64,000 nucleotides of DNA from Gammaproteobacteria bacterium (lineage in GTDB: Bacteria > Pseudomonadota > Gammaproteobacteria > HTCC5015), in assembly GCA_028284675.1 (NCBI GenBank), contig JANQRI010000034.1, forward strand, positions 1 through 64,000. The letters run 5' to 3'. Position numbers and translations under genes: made by a program. How positions within the stretch are numbered: the first letter of the stretch is position 1; every line of letters begins with the position of its first letter. The notes beneath the pieces were generated by a model. The model searched no databases. It had not been told where the DNA came from and was given only the letters and a program-made list of their open reading frames with translations. Of this stretch, positions 17,498 through 25,655 are shown in pieces.

Positions 17498-19660
17498 TTA
17501 TAGTGGTTGCAGGTTGGCGTATGCCAGCACCAGCCATTTACTGCCGGCCGATTCAAAATTAACCTGCACCCGGGCATGGCTGCCGCGGCCTTCGCAGTTG
17601 AGCACAACGCCCTCGCCAAATTTCGTATGCAGGACCCGCCGGCCGATATCGATGCCGTTAAAATCTTCCGGTGAAGCGTGGGATGCCTGAAATGTTGCAG
17701 GCACGCTTTGCTTAACCATGATCTGCGGACGAATTTCCTGTAGCAGGTCCCGGGGCAGTTCACCGATAAAACGTGAGGGCATGGAATAATTTTCTTTACC
17801 GTATAGCCTGCGGCTTTCCGCATAACTTAAAACAAGTTGTTGTTCCGCACGCGTGATACCGACATAGCAGAGACGGCGTTCCTCTTCCATACGGCCCGGT
17901 TCTTCGACCGACATTTGATGTGGAAACAGCCCTTCTTCCAGCCCGCATAAAAATACCAGTTTGAATTCCAGGCCTTTTGCTGAGTGCAGCGTCATCATTT
18001 GCACGCAATCCTCCCAGGCATCGGCCTGTCCGTCGCCGGCCTCCAGTGCGGCATGTGCAAGAAAGGCTTCCAGTGGGGATAGTTCGTCTTCAGTATTATG
18101 TTCATAAGCTCTTGCCGCGGATACCAGCTCTTCAAGGTTTTCTTTTCTTGACTGGGCTTTTTCACTTTTATCATTGCGGTGGTGATCCAGCAGACCGCTG
18201 ATATGCAGCAACTGATCAATTTGTTCGTATAGCTGTAAATCCAGAATATTTTTCGTGAGTTTCTCGATCAGCTCAAGAAATCCGCCGACCATCGTTGCGG
18301 CGCGGCTACTAAGTTGCTGTGTTTCAATGCAGGCTGTGGCCGCCTGCCAGTAAGAAACACTGTGGGCATTTGCATGCTGGCGGATCAGTTCCACGGTTCG
18401 CTCTCCAATACCGCGTGGCGGTTGGTTCACGACCCGTTCAAATGACGCATCATCATTGCGATTAACGCAGAGACGCAGATAACCCAGCGCATCTTTTATT
18501 TCGGCGCGTTCAAAAAAGCGCAGACCGCCATATACCCGGTATGGGATGGTTGCGGCAATAAAAGTTTCTTCGAAAATGCGTGATTGTGCATTCGAGCGAT
18601 ACAGCACGGCGACTTCAGTTCGTTTCCCGCCTTCGTTAACCCATTGTTGAATACGGTCGGCAACGAACCGTGCTTCATCCTGTTCATTGTATGCGGCATA
18701 CAGGTCCAGCAATGCGCCGTTACCGCTATTGGTCCAGAGGTTTTTTCCGAGTCGCCCCTGGTTGTTATCGATAAGTGCATTGGCGGCATTCAAAATATTA
18801 CCGCTGGAACGGTAATTCTGTTCAAGACGTACTATTTGGGTGTTTGCAAAGTCTTTAGAAAACTGCTGGATGTTTTCGATTCGCGCGCCGCGCCAGCCAT
18901 ATATGGACTGATCATCATCACCAACAGCGAATGTGCTGCCGTGCTTGCCGGCAAGCAGTCTTAGCAATGCGTATTGAATGGTATTGGTATCCTGAAATTC
19001 ATCAACCAGCAAATGCCGGAAACGATTTTGATAGTGTGTTAACAACTGTTCGTTATCGCGTAATATTTCCAGGGTGCGCAATAGCAATTCAGCAAAGTCG
19101 ACCACACCCAGCCGCATACAGGTTTGCTGATAAGCACTGTAAATACGCACCAATTGACGGTTAACCGGGTCGCCGTTATCCGGGATATGCTCCGCGCGTA
19201 CACCCTCTTCTTTACGTCCATTAATAAACCAGAGTGCTTGCTTGGCCGGCCATTTTGATTCATCAAGTTCCAGACTTTTTAAAATCCGCTTGATCATGCG
19301 CTGCTGATCCTGCGAGTCCAGTATCTGAAAGCTTTGTGGTAATCCCGCTTCCTGCCAGTGTTGGCGCAGTAAACGGTGGCAGATGCCGTGAAAAGTGCCG
19401 ACCCACATTCCTGCTGCCGGTATGCCCAGCAATGATTCAGTTCGCTGGCGCATTTCCTGTGCGGCTTTATTGGTGAATGTGACCGCTAAAATACCGTAAG
19501 CTGATACGTTTTCAACCTGAATCAGCCAGGCGATACGATGAACCAGCACCCGGGTTTTACCGCTGCCGGCACCGGCCAGCACCAGAATATTTCCCGGTGG
19601 AGCACTGGTGGCTTCGCGCTGTTCATCATTTAACGGGTCAAGAATTGCAGATACATCCAT
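17498..19660 (-). CDS. uvrD: ATP-dependent DNA helicase II (UvrD family)
   Basis: 720 residues, the length of UvrD. It is a superfamily 1A 3'-5' helicase acting in nucleotide excision and mismatch repair. Walker A is AGAGSGKTRVLVHRIAWL. Motif II is LLVDEFQDTN, motif III GDDDQSIYGWRGA, motif IV QNYRSS, motif V TLHSAKGLEFKLVFL and motif VI EERRLCYVGITRA. The C-terminal Tudor-like domain is present (RRVLHTKFGEGVVLNCEG), which separates UvrD/PcrA from Rep. It lies 36 bases behind ubiB and may belong to the same minus-strand transcript as the ubi genes. Confidence 0.95.
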   Translation of the reverse strand: MDVSAILDPLNDEQREATSAPPGNILVLAGAGSGKTRVLVHRIAWLIQVENVSAYGILAVTFTNKAAQEMRQRTESLLGIPAAGMWVGTFHGICHRLLRQHWQEAGLPQSFQILDSQDQQRMIKRILKSLELDESKWPAKQALWFINGRKEEGVRAEHIPDNGDPVNRQLVRIYSAYQQTCMRLGVVDFAELLLRTLEILRDNEQLLTHYQNRFRHLLVDEFQDTNTIQYALLRLLAGKHGSTFAVGDDDQSIYGWRGARIENIQQFSKDFANTQIVRLEQNYRSSGNILNAANALIDNNQGRLGKNLWTNSGNGALLDLYAAYNEQDEARFVADRIQQWVNEGGKRTEVAVLYRSNAQSRIFEETFIAATIPYRVYGGLRFFERAEIKDALGYLRLCVNRNDDASFERVVNQPPRGIGERTVELIRQHANAHSVSYWQAATACIETQQLSSRAATMVGGFLELIEKLTKNILDLQLYEQIDQLLHISGLLDHHRNDKSEKAQSRKENLEELVSAARAYEHNTEDELSPLEAFLAHAALEAGDGQADAWEDCVQMMTLHSAKGLEFKLVFLCGLEEGLFPHQMSVEEPGRMEEERRLCYVGITRAEQQLVLSYAESRRLYGKENYSMPSRFIGELPRDLLQEIRPQIMVKQSVPATFQASHASPEDFNGIDIGRRVLHTKFGEGVVLNCEGRGSHARVQVNFESAGSKWLVLAYANLQPL

Positions 19661-19696
19661 AATACTTCAATTAAGATGGTATTCGTGCCGGCTGAA

Positions 19697-21367
19697 TCAG
19701 TCGCGTTCGTCCGGCCATGCTGTGAAAATCAATAATAATCCCGGTATGCCGAGTAACCAGCTTTCCAGTGGGATGTTCCAGATTAAGCTGGGTTCACGGC
19801 CATTCAGGCCGAATATGATGGCCGCACTGATTAACAGTGCGGAGCCGATTGTAATATAGAAACGGCGCCTATTGCCCTCTTTTATTCGATTTTCCAGGCG
19901 TTCGAGTGTTGAGTTTTGCAGTTGAACTTTCAGCTTGCCTTGAGAGCTTTCACGGATAATTTTATCCAGCCGCCCGGGTAAATCCGGCAGACGGCGCAGC
20001 CACTCAGGTGTCTGCCCCGGCAATCGGTCCAGTACCGCATGAAACATCACCTGCTCACGCATGGCTTTTTCCAGAAAAGGTTTGGCGCTTTGCCATAAGT
20101 CCAGGTCAGGATAAAGTTGTCTGCCGATGCCTTCGATATTTAACAGGGTTTTTTGTAAAAGAATTAATTGTGGTTGAATAACAAAATCGAAACGCCTGAC
20201 AGTTTGAAACAACCGAACCAGGACATGACCGAATGAAATCTCTTTTAACGGCCGTGCAAAATTAGGCTCGCAAACGGTACGGATCGCCATTTCGAAATCG
20301 CCGACCCTGACTGATGCCGGCACCCAGCCTGAGTCCAGGTGCAATTGTGCAACCCGGCGGTAATCGCGATTGAAAAATGCGAGAAAGTTTTCAGCCAGAT
20401 AACGTTTGTCTTCATCACTGAGTGTACCGACAATGCCGAAATCCACCGCAATATATTTTGGGTTTTCCGGATCTTCAACCGAAACGAATATATTGCCCGG
20501 ATGCATATCGGCATGAAAGAAATTGTCGACAAAAACCTGCTTAAAAAAGATTTCCACGCCGTTTTCGGCAAGCTTTTTCATGTTGACGTTATGTGCTTTC
20601 AGCTGCGCGATATCATCGATTGAAATACCGGAAATGCGTTCCATCACCATAATGTTCTGGGTGGTCCATTGCCAATACACTTCCGGTATGTATATTAGTT
20701 TTGAGCCTTTGAAGTTGCGCCGTAACTGGCTTGCGTTCGCGGCTTCCCGCACCAAATCCAGTTCATCAAATATGGTTTTTTCAAAGTCGGAGATCAGTTC
20801 AATAGGTCGCAGGCGCCGTGCCTCTAATGAATAGCGTTCCGCAAGCTCAGCGATAACCCGCATCAAGCCGATATCCCGGAATATGGTTTTTTTGATATTG
20901 GGTCGAATCACTTTGACAACAACCCGGCGCCCATCCATTAGCTCCGCGCCATAAACCTGTGCAACCGATGCAGATGCAAGCGGCTTGTCATCAAAGTGCG
21001 CAAAGATGGTGTTGATCGGCTGGCCCAGATTTTTTTCGATGATATCGCGGGCTTCTGTAGTTGGAAATGGCTGCACCTGATCCTGGAGAAAACTCAGCTC
21101 TTCGGCAATTTCTGCCGGAAGCAGGTCCCGCCGTGTGGAGATGATTTGTCCGAGCTTCACAAATATGGGGCCCAACTCCTCCAAAGCCAGACGTATGCGT
21201 TCGCCATGTGAGCCCCGTGGTTTTTTGAACCAGTTCCACGGAGCGAGAAAATAGATAAACCGAACCGGCCTGAACAGATGTGCGGCCAGTACGATTTCAT
21301 CCAGGCCGTGTTTGACCAGGATTCGGTTTATATATAAAAGGCGAAGGGCTTCCGAAGGGCGTATCAT
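19697..21367 (-). CDS. ubiB: UbiB-family atypical kinase/ATPase for ubiquinone synthesis
   Basis: 556 residues. It is an atypical protein-kinase-like ATPase needed for ubiquinone synthesis, thought to extract lipid intermediates from the membrane. The family-specific KxGQ motif appears in LGPIFVKLGQIISTRRDLLP, the Ala-rich nucleotide loop in ASASVAQVYGA, the lysine in VVKVIRPN, the catalytic HADMHPGNIFV, and the metal-binding DFG in AVDFGIVGTL. Two C-terminal membrane helices (residues ~500-550) anchor it. It is encoded 26 bases behind ubiJ, within ubiE-RDD-ubiJ-ubiB. Confidence 0.96.
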   Translation of the reverse strand: MIRPSEALRLLYINRILVKHGLDEIVLAAHLFRPVRFIYFLAPWNWFKKPRGSHGERIRLALEELGPIFVKLGQIISTRRDLLPAEIAEELSFLQDQVQPFPTTEARDIIEKNLGQPINTIFAHFDDKPLASASVAQVYGAELMDGRRVVVKVIRPNIKKTIFRDIGLMRVIAELAERYSLEARRLRPIELISDFEKTIFDELDLVREAANASQLRRNFKGSKLIYIPEVYWQWTTQNIMVMERISGISIDDIAQLKAHNVNMKKLAENGVEIFFKQVFVDNFFHADMHPGNIFVSVEDPENPKYIAVDFGIVGTLSDEDKRYLAENFLAFFNRDYRRVAQLHLDSGWVPASVRVGDFEMAIRTVCEPNFARPLKEISFGHVLVRLFQTVRRFDFVIQPQLILLQKTLLNIEGIGRQLYPDLDLWQSAKPFLEKAMREQVMFHAVLDRLPGQTPEWLRRLPDLPGRLDKIIRESSQGKLKVQLQNSTLERLENRIKEGNRRRFYITIGSALLISAAIIFGLNGREPSLIWNIPLESWLLGIPGLLLIFTAWPDERD

Positions 21368-21393
21368 TTTGAGTAATTTTGTATGCGTTACGG

Positions 21394-21999
21394 TTAGGTT
21401 TTTTCCAGGTTTTCGATACGCGCCTGAAGCCGGTCTGCGTGTTCCCGCAGAGTATCCACTTCATCCATAAAATTCTCAACCTCAATTCGGGTCGGGAGGT
21501 CACGGGATTCTTCCTGTAAGTACTCACTGAAAGTTGCCGTCAATGAGTCGGCAGATCTTTTTTTCCAGTTCAGCAGTTTTCGTACAATCTGGCCCGAGCT
21601 ATGCGCCGGGATATCGCCGACATATTCCGCAAATACCCCTTCCCAGTCTATATCCAACGCACTGAGGATATGCTTAAATTTTTTTCCAAGTGCCACATCG
21701 CCTTGAATTTCGATTTCACCGGCTTGTAATAACGGGGTGGGATCATCCATCGCGGCTAATTTGACTAATGCCAGTGGTGCGCCGCGGATCATGACATCCG
21801 GCGTCCCGGGCGATTCCGGCATAATCTGCAGTTCGGTGTGTCTGATAGAAAAAGGTATGCGCAGCTCTAAACCGAGAACGTCAATGACGAATGTATTATC
21901 TTCCAGCGGTTTGAGTTTTGCGGGGAAGTCGGGGTCAAGCGCGAGCAAGCGGTTGATGGCCTGGCTTATTTTTTCGCGATAATCCGGTTGCGGGATCAT
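21394..21999 (-). CDS. ubiJ: UbiJ, SCP2-domain ubiquinone accessory protein
   Basis: 201 residues. The SCP2-like lipid-binding fold covers residues ~10-125 (IDVLGLELRIPFSIRHTELQIM, GAPLALVKLAAM, EIEIQGDVALGKKFKHILSAL). A C-terminal coiled coil follows (VDTLREHADRLQARIENLEK), as in UbiJ. UbiJ with UbiK scaffolds the soluble Ubi complex that hydroxylates and methylates the ubiquinone ring. Its ATG overlaps the stop of the RDD gene by 4 bases. Position between ubiE and ubiB agrees with other gammaproteobacteria. Confidence 0.92.
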   Translation of the reverse strand: MIPQPDYREKISQAINRLLALDPDFPAKLKPLEDNTFVIDVLGLELRIPFSIRHTELQIMPESPGTPDVMIRGAPLALVKLAAMDDPTPLLQAGEIEIQGDVALGKKFKHILSALDIDWEGVFAEYVGDIPAHSSGQIVRKLLNWKKRSADSLTATFSEYLQEESRDLPTRIEVENFMDEVDTLREHADRLQARIENLEKT

Positions 22000-22484
22000 T
22001 TTATTTGTTTGGCCAGCACGCTAAGCGCTTTACTGGCCTGCTCTTCCATAATAACCACAGAATCAGCGATTTTATCATGAAAGCCCTGGCGTTTAGGGTC
22101 CCAGATAACCCATAAAAATCCCAGGCAAAGTGGCAGTGCCGAAACAAGATAGCACAGGTAACGCAGGGCCGCCCGGGCTGTGGTCAGGGGTTGACCGGTT
22201 TTGGCGTTTACGACGATACAACCCATAAGTAATTTACCCGGCGTGGCTTTCAGTTTTACCCAGAAGTATACGGTGAGGATAAAAGGCAGTGCGGTATCGA
22301 TCACGCCTTCCAGTGGGCTGTAGAATACCTCATTATGGGGACTGATAAGCCAATAAAAATATTCCGGGCCAAATATCAGGCAAAATAATAGCGCGGTGAT
22401 GCTGCCGAAGAGTATTTGATCCAGCAATGTAGCGAACAGGCGCCGCCAAAAGCCGGCATATAGTGTATACGGGCTGAGGGTCAA
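21996..22484 (-). CDS. RDD-family membrane protein inside the ubi operon
   Basis: 162 residues. The start is a TTG overlapping the ubiE stop (TTGA), and the first residues already belong to the domain. It has an RDD core: FWRRLFATLLDQILFGS carries the Arg/Asp signature, followed by further helices, KLKATPGKLLMGCIVVNAKTGQP and LSALPLCLGFLWVIWDPKRQGFHDKIA. Three to four membrane segments. RDD proteins have no agreed general function; some are ion exchangers. It overlaps both neighbours by 4 bases, so it is translationally coupled to ubiE and ubiJ, where E. coli has no gene. Confidence 0.88.
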   Translation of the reverse strand: MTLSPYTLYAGFWRRLFATLLDQILFGSITALLFCLIFGPEYFYWLISPHNEVFYSPLEGVIDTALPFILTVYFWVKLKATPGKLLMGCIVVNAKTGQPLTTARAALRYLCYLVSALPLCLGFLWVIWDPKRQGFHDKIADSVVIMEEQASKALSVLAKQIK

Positions 22485-23224
22485 AATTTATATCCGCTGT
22501 GCAGGGCAACGATGCCTCCACTGAGGTTTAGGTAGCGCGTGCGTTTAAAGCCGCTTTGTTCAAACATAGCTTGCAGGGTTTTCTGGTCAGGGTGTTTGCG
22601 AATCGATTCGACCAGGTATTGATAGCTGTCTGCATCGCCGGTAATCCAGCGGCCCAGCTTTGGAATGATATTGAATGAATAGGCATCATAAAGTTTTTCC
22701 AAAAAACCAACCGCCGGTTTGGAAAATTCCAGTACTAAAAAACGGCCGCCGGGCTTAAGAACACGATGGGCACTTTTTAGTGCGGCTTCTTTATTGGTAA
22801 CGTTGCGGAGGCCGAATGCCATGGTGATGCAGTGAAAATGATTTTCTGCAAAAGGCAATGATTCGGCGTTGGCCTGCACATATTCAATATTACCGGCGAA
22901 CCCCATATCCAGCAGCCGTGTCCGGCCATGTTGCAACATGGCTTCATTGATATCTGCCAGCACCACCTGCCCCTCGGCTCCAACCTGCCGGGCGATCAGG
23001 GCTGCGAGGTCACCGGTACCACCGGCCAGATCGAGAACGCGTTGTCCCGGGCGCAGCTGTGCGGTCGTAATAGTGAAACGCTTCCAGAGCCGGTGAATGC
23101 CCATCGACATCAGGTCGTTCATCAAGTCATAGCGGCTTGCAACCGAGTTAAATACTTCGGCTACTCGTCGGGACTTTTCTTCTGTTGGTATCTCTGAGAA
23201 ACCGAAATCGGTGGTTTTGTCCAT
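22481..23224 (-). CDS. ubiE: ubiquinone/menaquinone C-methyltransferase
   Basis: 247 residues. SAM-dependent class I methyltransferase for the C-methylation of demethylmenaquinol and the benzoquinol precursor of ubiquinone. SAM motif I is VLDLAGGTGDLAALI. The downstream motifs AESLPFAENHFHCITMAFG and LRNVTNKEAALKSAHRVLKP are characteristic of UbiE. The N-terminus DFGFSEIPTEEKSRRVAEVF and the ending SGGIVALHSGYKF fit the family. First gene of the minus-strand ubi group. Confidence 0.96.
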   Translation of the reverse strand: MDKTTDFGFSEIPTEEKSRRVAEVFNSVASRYDLMNDLMSMGIHRLWKRFTITTAQLRPGQRVLDLAGGTGDLAALIARQVGAEGQVVLADINEAMLQHGRTRLLDMGFAGNIEYVQANAESLPFAENHFHCITMAFGLRNVTNKEAALKSAHRVLKPGGRFLVLEFSKPAVGFLEKLYDAYSFNIIPKLGRWITGDADSYQYLVESIRKHPDQKTLQAMFEQSGFKRTRYLNLSGGIVALHSGYKF

Positions 23225-23326
23225 ACGCCATAGTCTACGCTAACATCCGGCTGCCCGGTAGAGATATTGGATATTGTATAGAAACCTGCCTCAGATGCAG
23301 GCTACGGTGAAGTTATCTGCCGTTGT

Positions 23327-25492
23327 TTATTGTTGGTTTTCGGTATTCTGTGGATTTTCGAGAAAACGTCCGGCGCGTTCGGCTTGCATGGGCTGTGCAA
23401 AATAAAAACCCTGTGCTTGATCGCAGTCGTGAGCTTTCAGAAAGCTCAGGTGTTGCTCATTTTCAACCCCTTCAGCCACGACCTTTGCATGCAGGTTTTT
23501 TGCCAGCGCAATAATGGTTGTCGCAATAGTGGCATCGTTGGTATTTTCCGGCAGGTTTTTGATGAATGACGTATCAATTTGAAGGCCGTCGATTGGAAAA
23601 ATACTGAGGTGCTTCAATGAGGAGTAGCTTGTTCCGAAGTCATCTATATACACTCTGACACCGATATCCTTTAAGCCGCAGATAATATCAGCCGCATGGT
23701 CGAAGTTTTTTAACAGCATGCTTTCGGTGATTTCCACAATTAAGTGGTTGGCATTTAAATCGAATTTATCCAATGAGGTTTTTATCGTATCAATAATATC
23801 TTTGGCGGCAAACTGACGGGCGGATAAATTTATTGATACATCAATTGTGTGGCCCTGTTCATGCCAAAGCTTGGTTTGTTTGAGTGCGTTTTCAATAATC
23901 CATTTGCCCAATGAAAAAATTATGCCGCTATTTTCTGCAATGGGTATAAACTCATCCGGCATCAGTAAACCCAGTTCGGAATGCTGCCAGCGAACCAAAG
24001 CTTCAAAACATACTGCTTTACCGGTCTGGATATTAATTTTAGGCTGGTAGACCAGATAAGCTTTTTCAGCAAACTTTTGCTGGGCAAGTTCGCTTTCAAT
24101 TTTAAATCTTCGATAGGCTTTACGGTTGACTTCCGAGTCGTAAAACTGGAATTTATTTTTGCCGGTGGATTTGGCGGTATATAGTGCTACATCGGCATAC
24201 TTTATTAATCCGACCGGGTCCAGCGCATCCAGTGGGTAAAGTGCAATGCCTATGCTGATGCCGACCTCCAGAGTATGCGAATCCAGGTTTATCGGTTTAT
24301 TGATACTGGATATGATGCGGTGACAAAGTCTGGGGATAACGGACGGGTCGATATTGTTCTCGAGTAAGATGATGAACTCATCGCCTCCGAGTCGTGCGAT
24401 TGAGTCATTGATTGATTTCAGGTCCTCGAATGTATTGCGGCTGATAATATCACTGTCGCGAACACATTGATGCAGTCGGTTGCTGACGGTTCTTAACAGT
24501 GCATCCCCGACCTCGCTGCCTAAAGAGTCATTGATATGTTGAAAATCGTCCAGATCCAGCAACATGACTGCCAGCTTATGTCCGTAGCGTGTCGCTTTTA
24601 TAATCGCTTGCTTTAGATTTTTTTCAAAGTTCGAACGATTTGGTAAATCAGTTAATGGATCATGATGCGCCAGATAACGGATTTTCTCCTCGGCGGTACG
24701 ATGCCGGGTGATATCCTGAATAATACCGACGATATAAGCCGGTTCCCCGGTGTTTTCGTCGGGTAATACTTCAGCTCTTTCCTGCACATACACTGTTTCC
24801 AGGTTGGTCTTTACCAGCCGGTACTCGGTTTCACTCTCTGTGCGGCCTTTTTTAAAAAGGTTGTTGATATGGTCGGAGACTCTCTGTTTGTCATCTTCAT
24901 GCACATAATCCAGAATGACATTGTGGTGGGCGACCCGGATATCATTACTGAATCCAACCAGTTTGTATAATTCATCTGACCAGGTGAGAGTTTTGTTGCG
25001 AATATCCCAGGTCCATTCTGAAATTTTCGCGACTTTTTTGGTGCGCAATAAATGTGATCGGTTTGCGGCCTGCTGGGCATTTTTGTTTGCGTCGTCAAGC
25101 AGGCGCAGAATTTTAACGCCTAATGATGTTGCATTGACCGGCTTTGATACCCATTCTGATGCGCCGGCTTTGTAAAGTTGTGTTAATAACGAGGCGTTGT
25201 TGCTGTCTGCGGTAACGAGCACCACCAGGTTTTTCCATTGGCTGTTTTGCCTGATTTTATCGCATACCTCAATGTTATCTGTTTCCTTTTGATGCAGGTC
25301 TAAAAATACTGCAGCAATTTTATGTTCGGCGTTTTCCAGATTTCGGTATACTGCATCTACATCTGCAGCAAACAGTGACGCAAGCCCCAGCTTTTCCAAT
25401 GCCTTGGCCATTGCAGTTTGGTTTTCTGTGTCGGGGGTGGCTATCAGCACGGAGCGGTTATTATCGGTCTGACCGGAATTATTTTGTTTCAT
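23327..25492 (-). CDS. receiver-PAS-GGDEF-EAL c-di-GMP signalling protein
   Basis: 721 residues without membrane segments. Order: receiver-like domain (residues ~14-130, likely phospho-Asp65 in AVFLDLHQKE); PAS/PAC (~150-265, ending IVGIIQDITRHRTAEE); GGDEF (~280-450, catalytic RLGGDEFI); EAL (~465-710, CFEALVRW, NLSARQF, VEITESMLL, YIDDFGTSYSSL, VVAEGVE). Two oddities affect activity. About 16 residues lie between the inhibitory-site-like RDSD and the IARLGGDEF segment, where active enzymes normally have only a few. In the EAL domain the usual Lys before ID is Gln (GLQIDTSFI), and DDFGTG reads DDFGTS. The cyclase may be active, and the phosphodiesterase is in doubt. No partner kinase is adjacent. 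Confidence 0.92.
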   Translation of the reverse strand: MKQNNSGQTDNNRSVLIATPDTENQTAMAKALEKLGLASLFAADVDAVYRNLENAEHKIAAVFLDLHQKETDNIEVCDKIRQNSQWKNLVVLVTADSNNASLLTQLYKAGASEWVSKPVNATSLGVKILRLLDDANKNAQQAANRSHLLRTKKVAKISEWTWDIRNKTLTWSDELYKLVGFSNDIRVAHHNVILDYVHEDDKQRVSDHINNLFKKGRTESETEYRLVKTNLETVYVQERAEVLPDENTGEPAYIVGIIQDITRHRTAEEKIRYLAHHDPLTDLPNRSNFEKNLKQAIIKATRYGHKLAVMLLDLDDFQHINDSLGSEVGDALLRTVSNRLHQCVRDSDIISRNTFEDLKSINDSIARLGGDEFIILLENNIDPSVIPRLCHRIISSINKPINLDSHTLEVGISIGIALYPLDALDPVGLIKYADVALYTAKSTGKNKFQFYDSEVNRKAYRRFKIESELAQQKFAEKAYLVYQPKINIQTGKAVCFEALVRWQHSELGLLMPDEFIPIAENSGIIFSLGKWIIENALKQTKLWHEQGHTIDVSINLSARQFAAKDIIDTIKTSLDKFDLNANHLIVEITESMLLKNFDHAADIICGLKDIGVRVYIDDFGTSYSSLKHLSIFPIDGLQIDTSFIKNLPENTNDATIATTIIALAKNLHAKVVAEGVENEQHLSFLKAHDCDQAQGFYFAQPMQAERAGRFLENPQNTENQQ

Positions 25493-25655
25493 GCTCTTTC
25501 TCTGGCGGCTACACTGGTTGCTGTGAGTTTATTTATCAGAGTATAACGGCAGACCGGCCCTGGAACTGTGCCGACCTTCAAAATTGCGATCTTCGGATAG
25601 ATAACGCAGGTGAATTTCATAGCAAAAATAAGGCTTTAGACTAATTAAAAATCGG

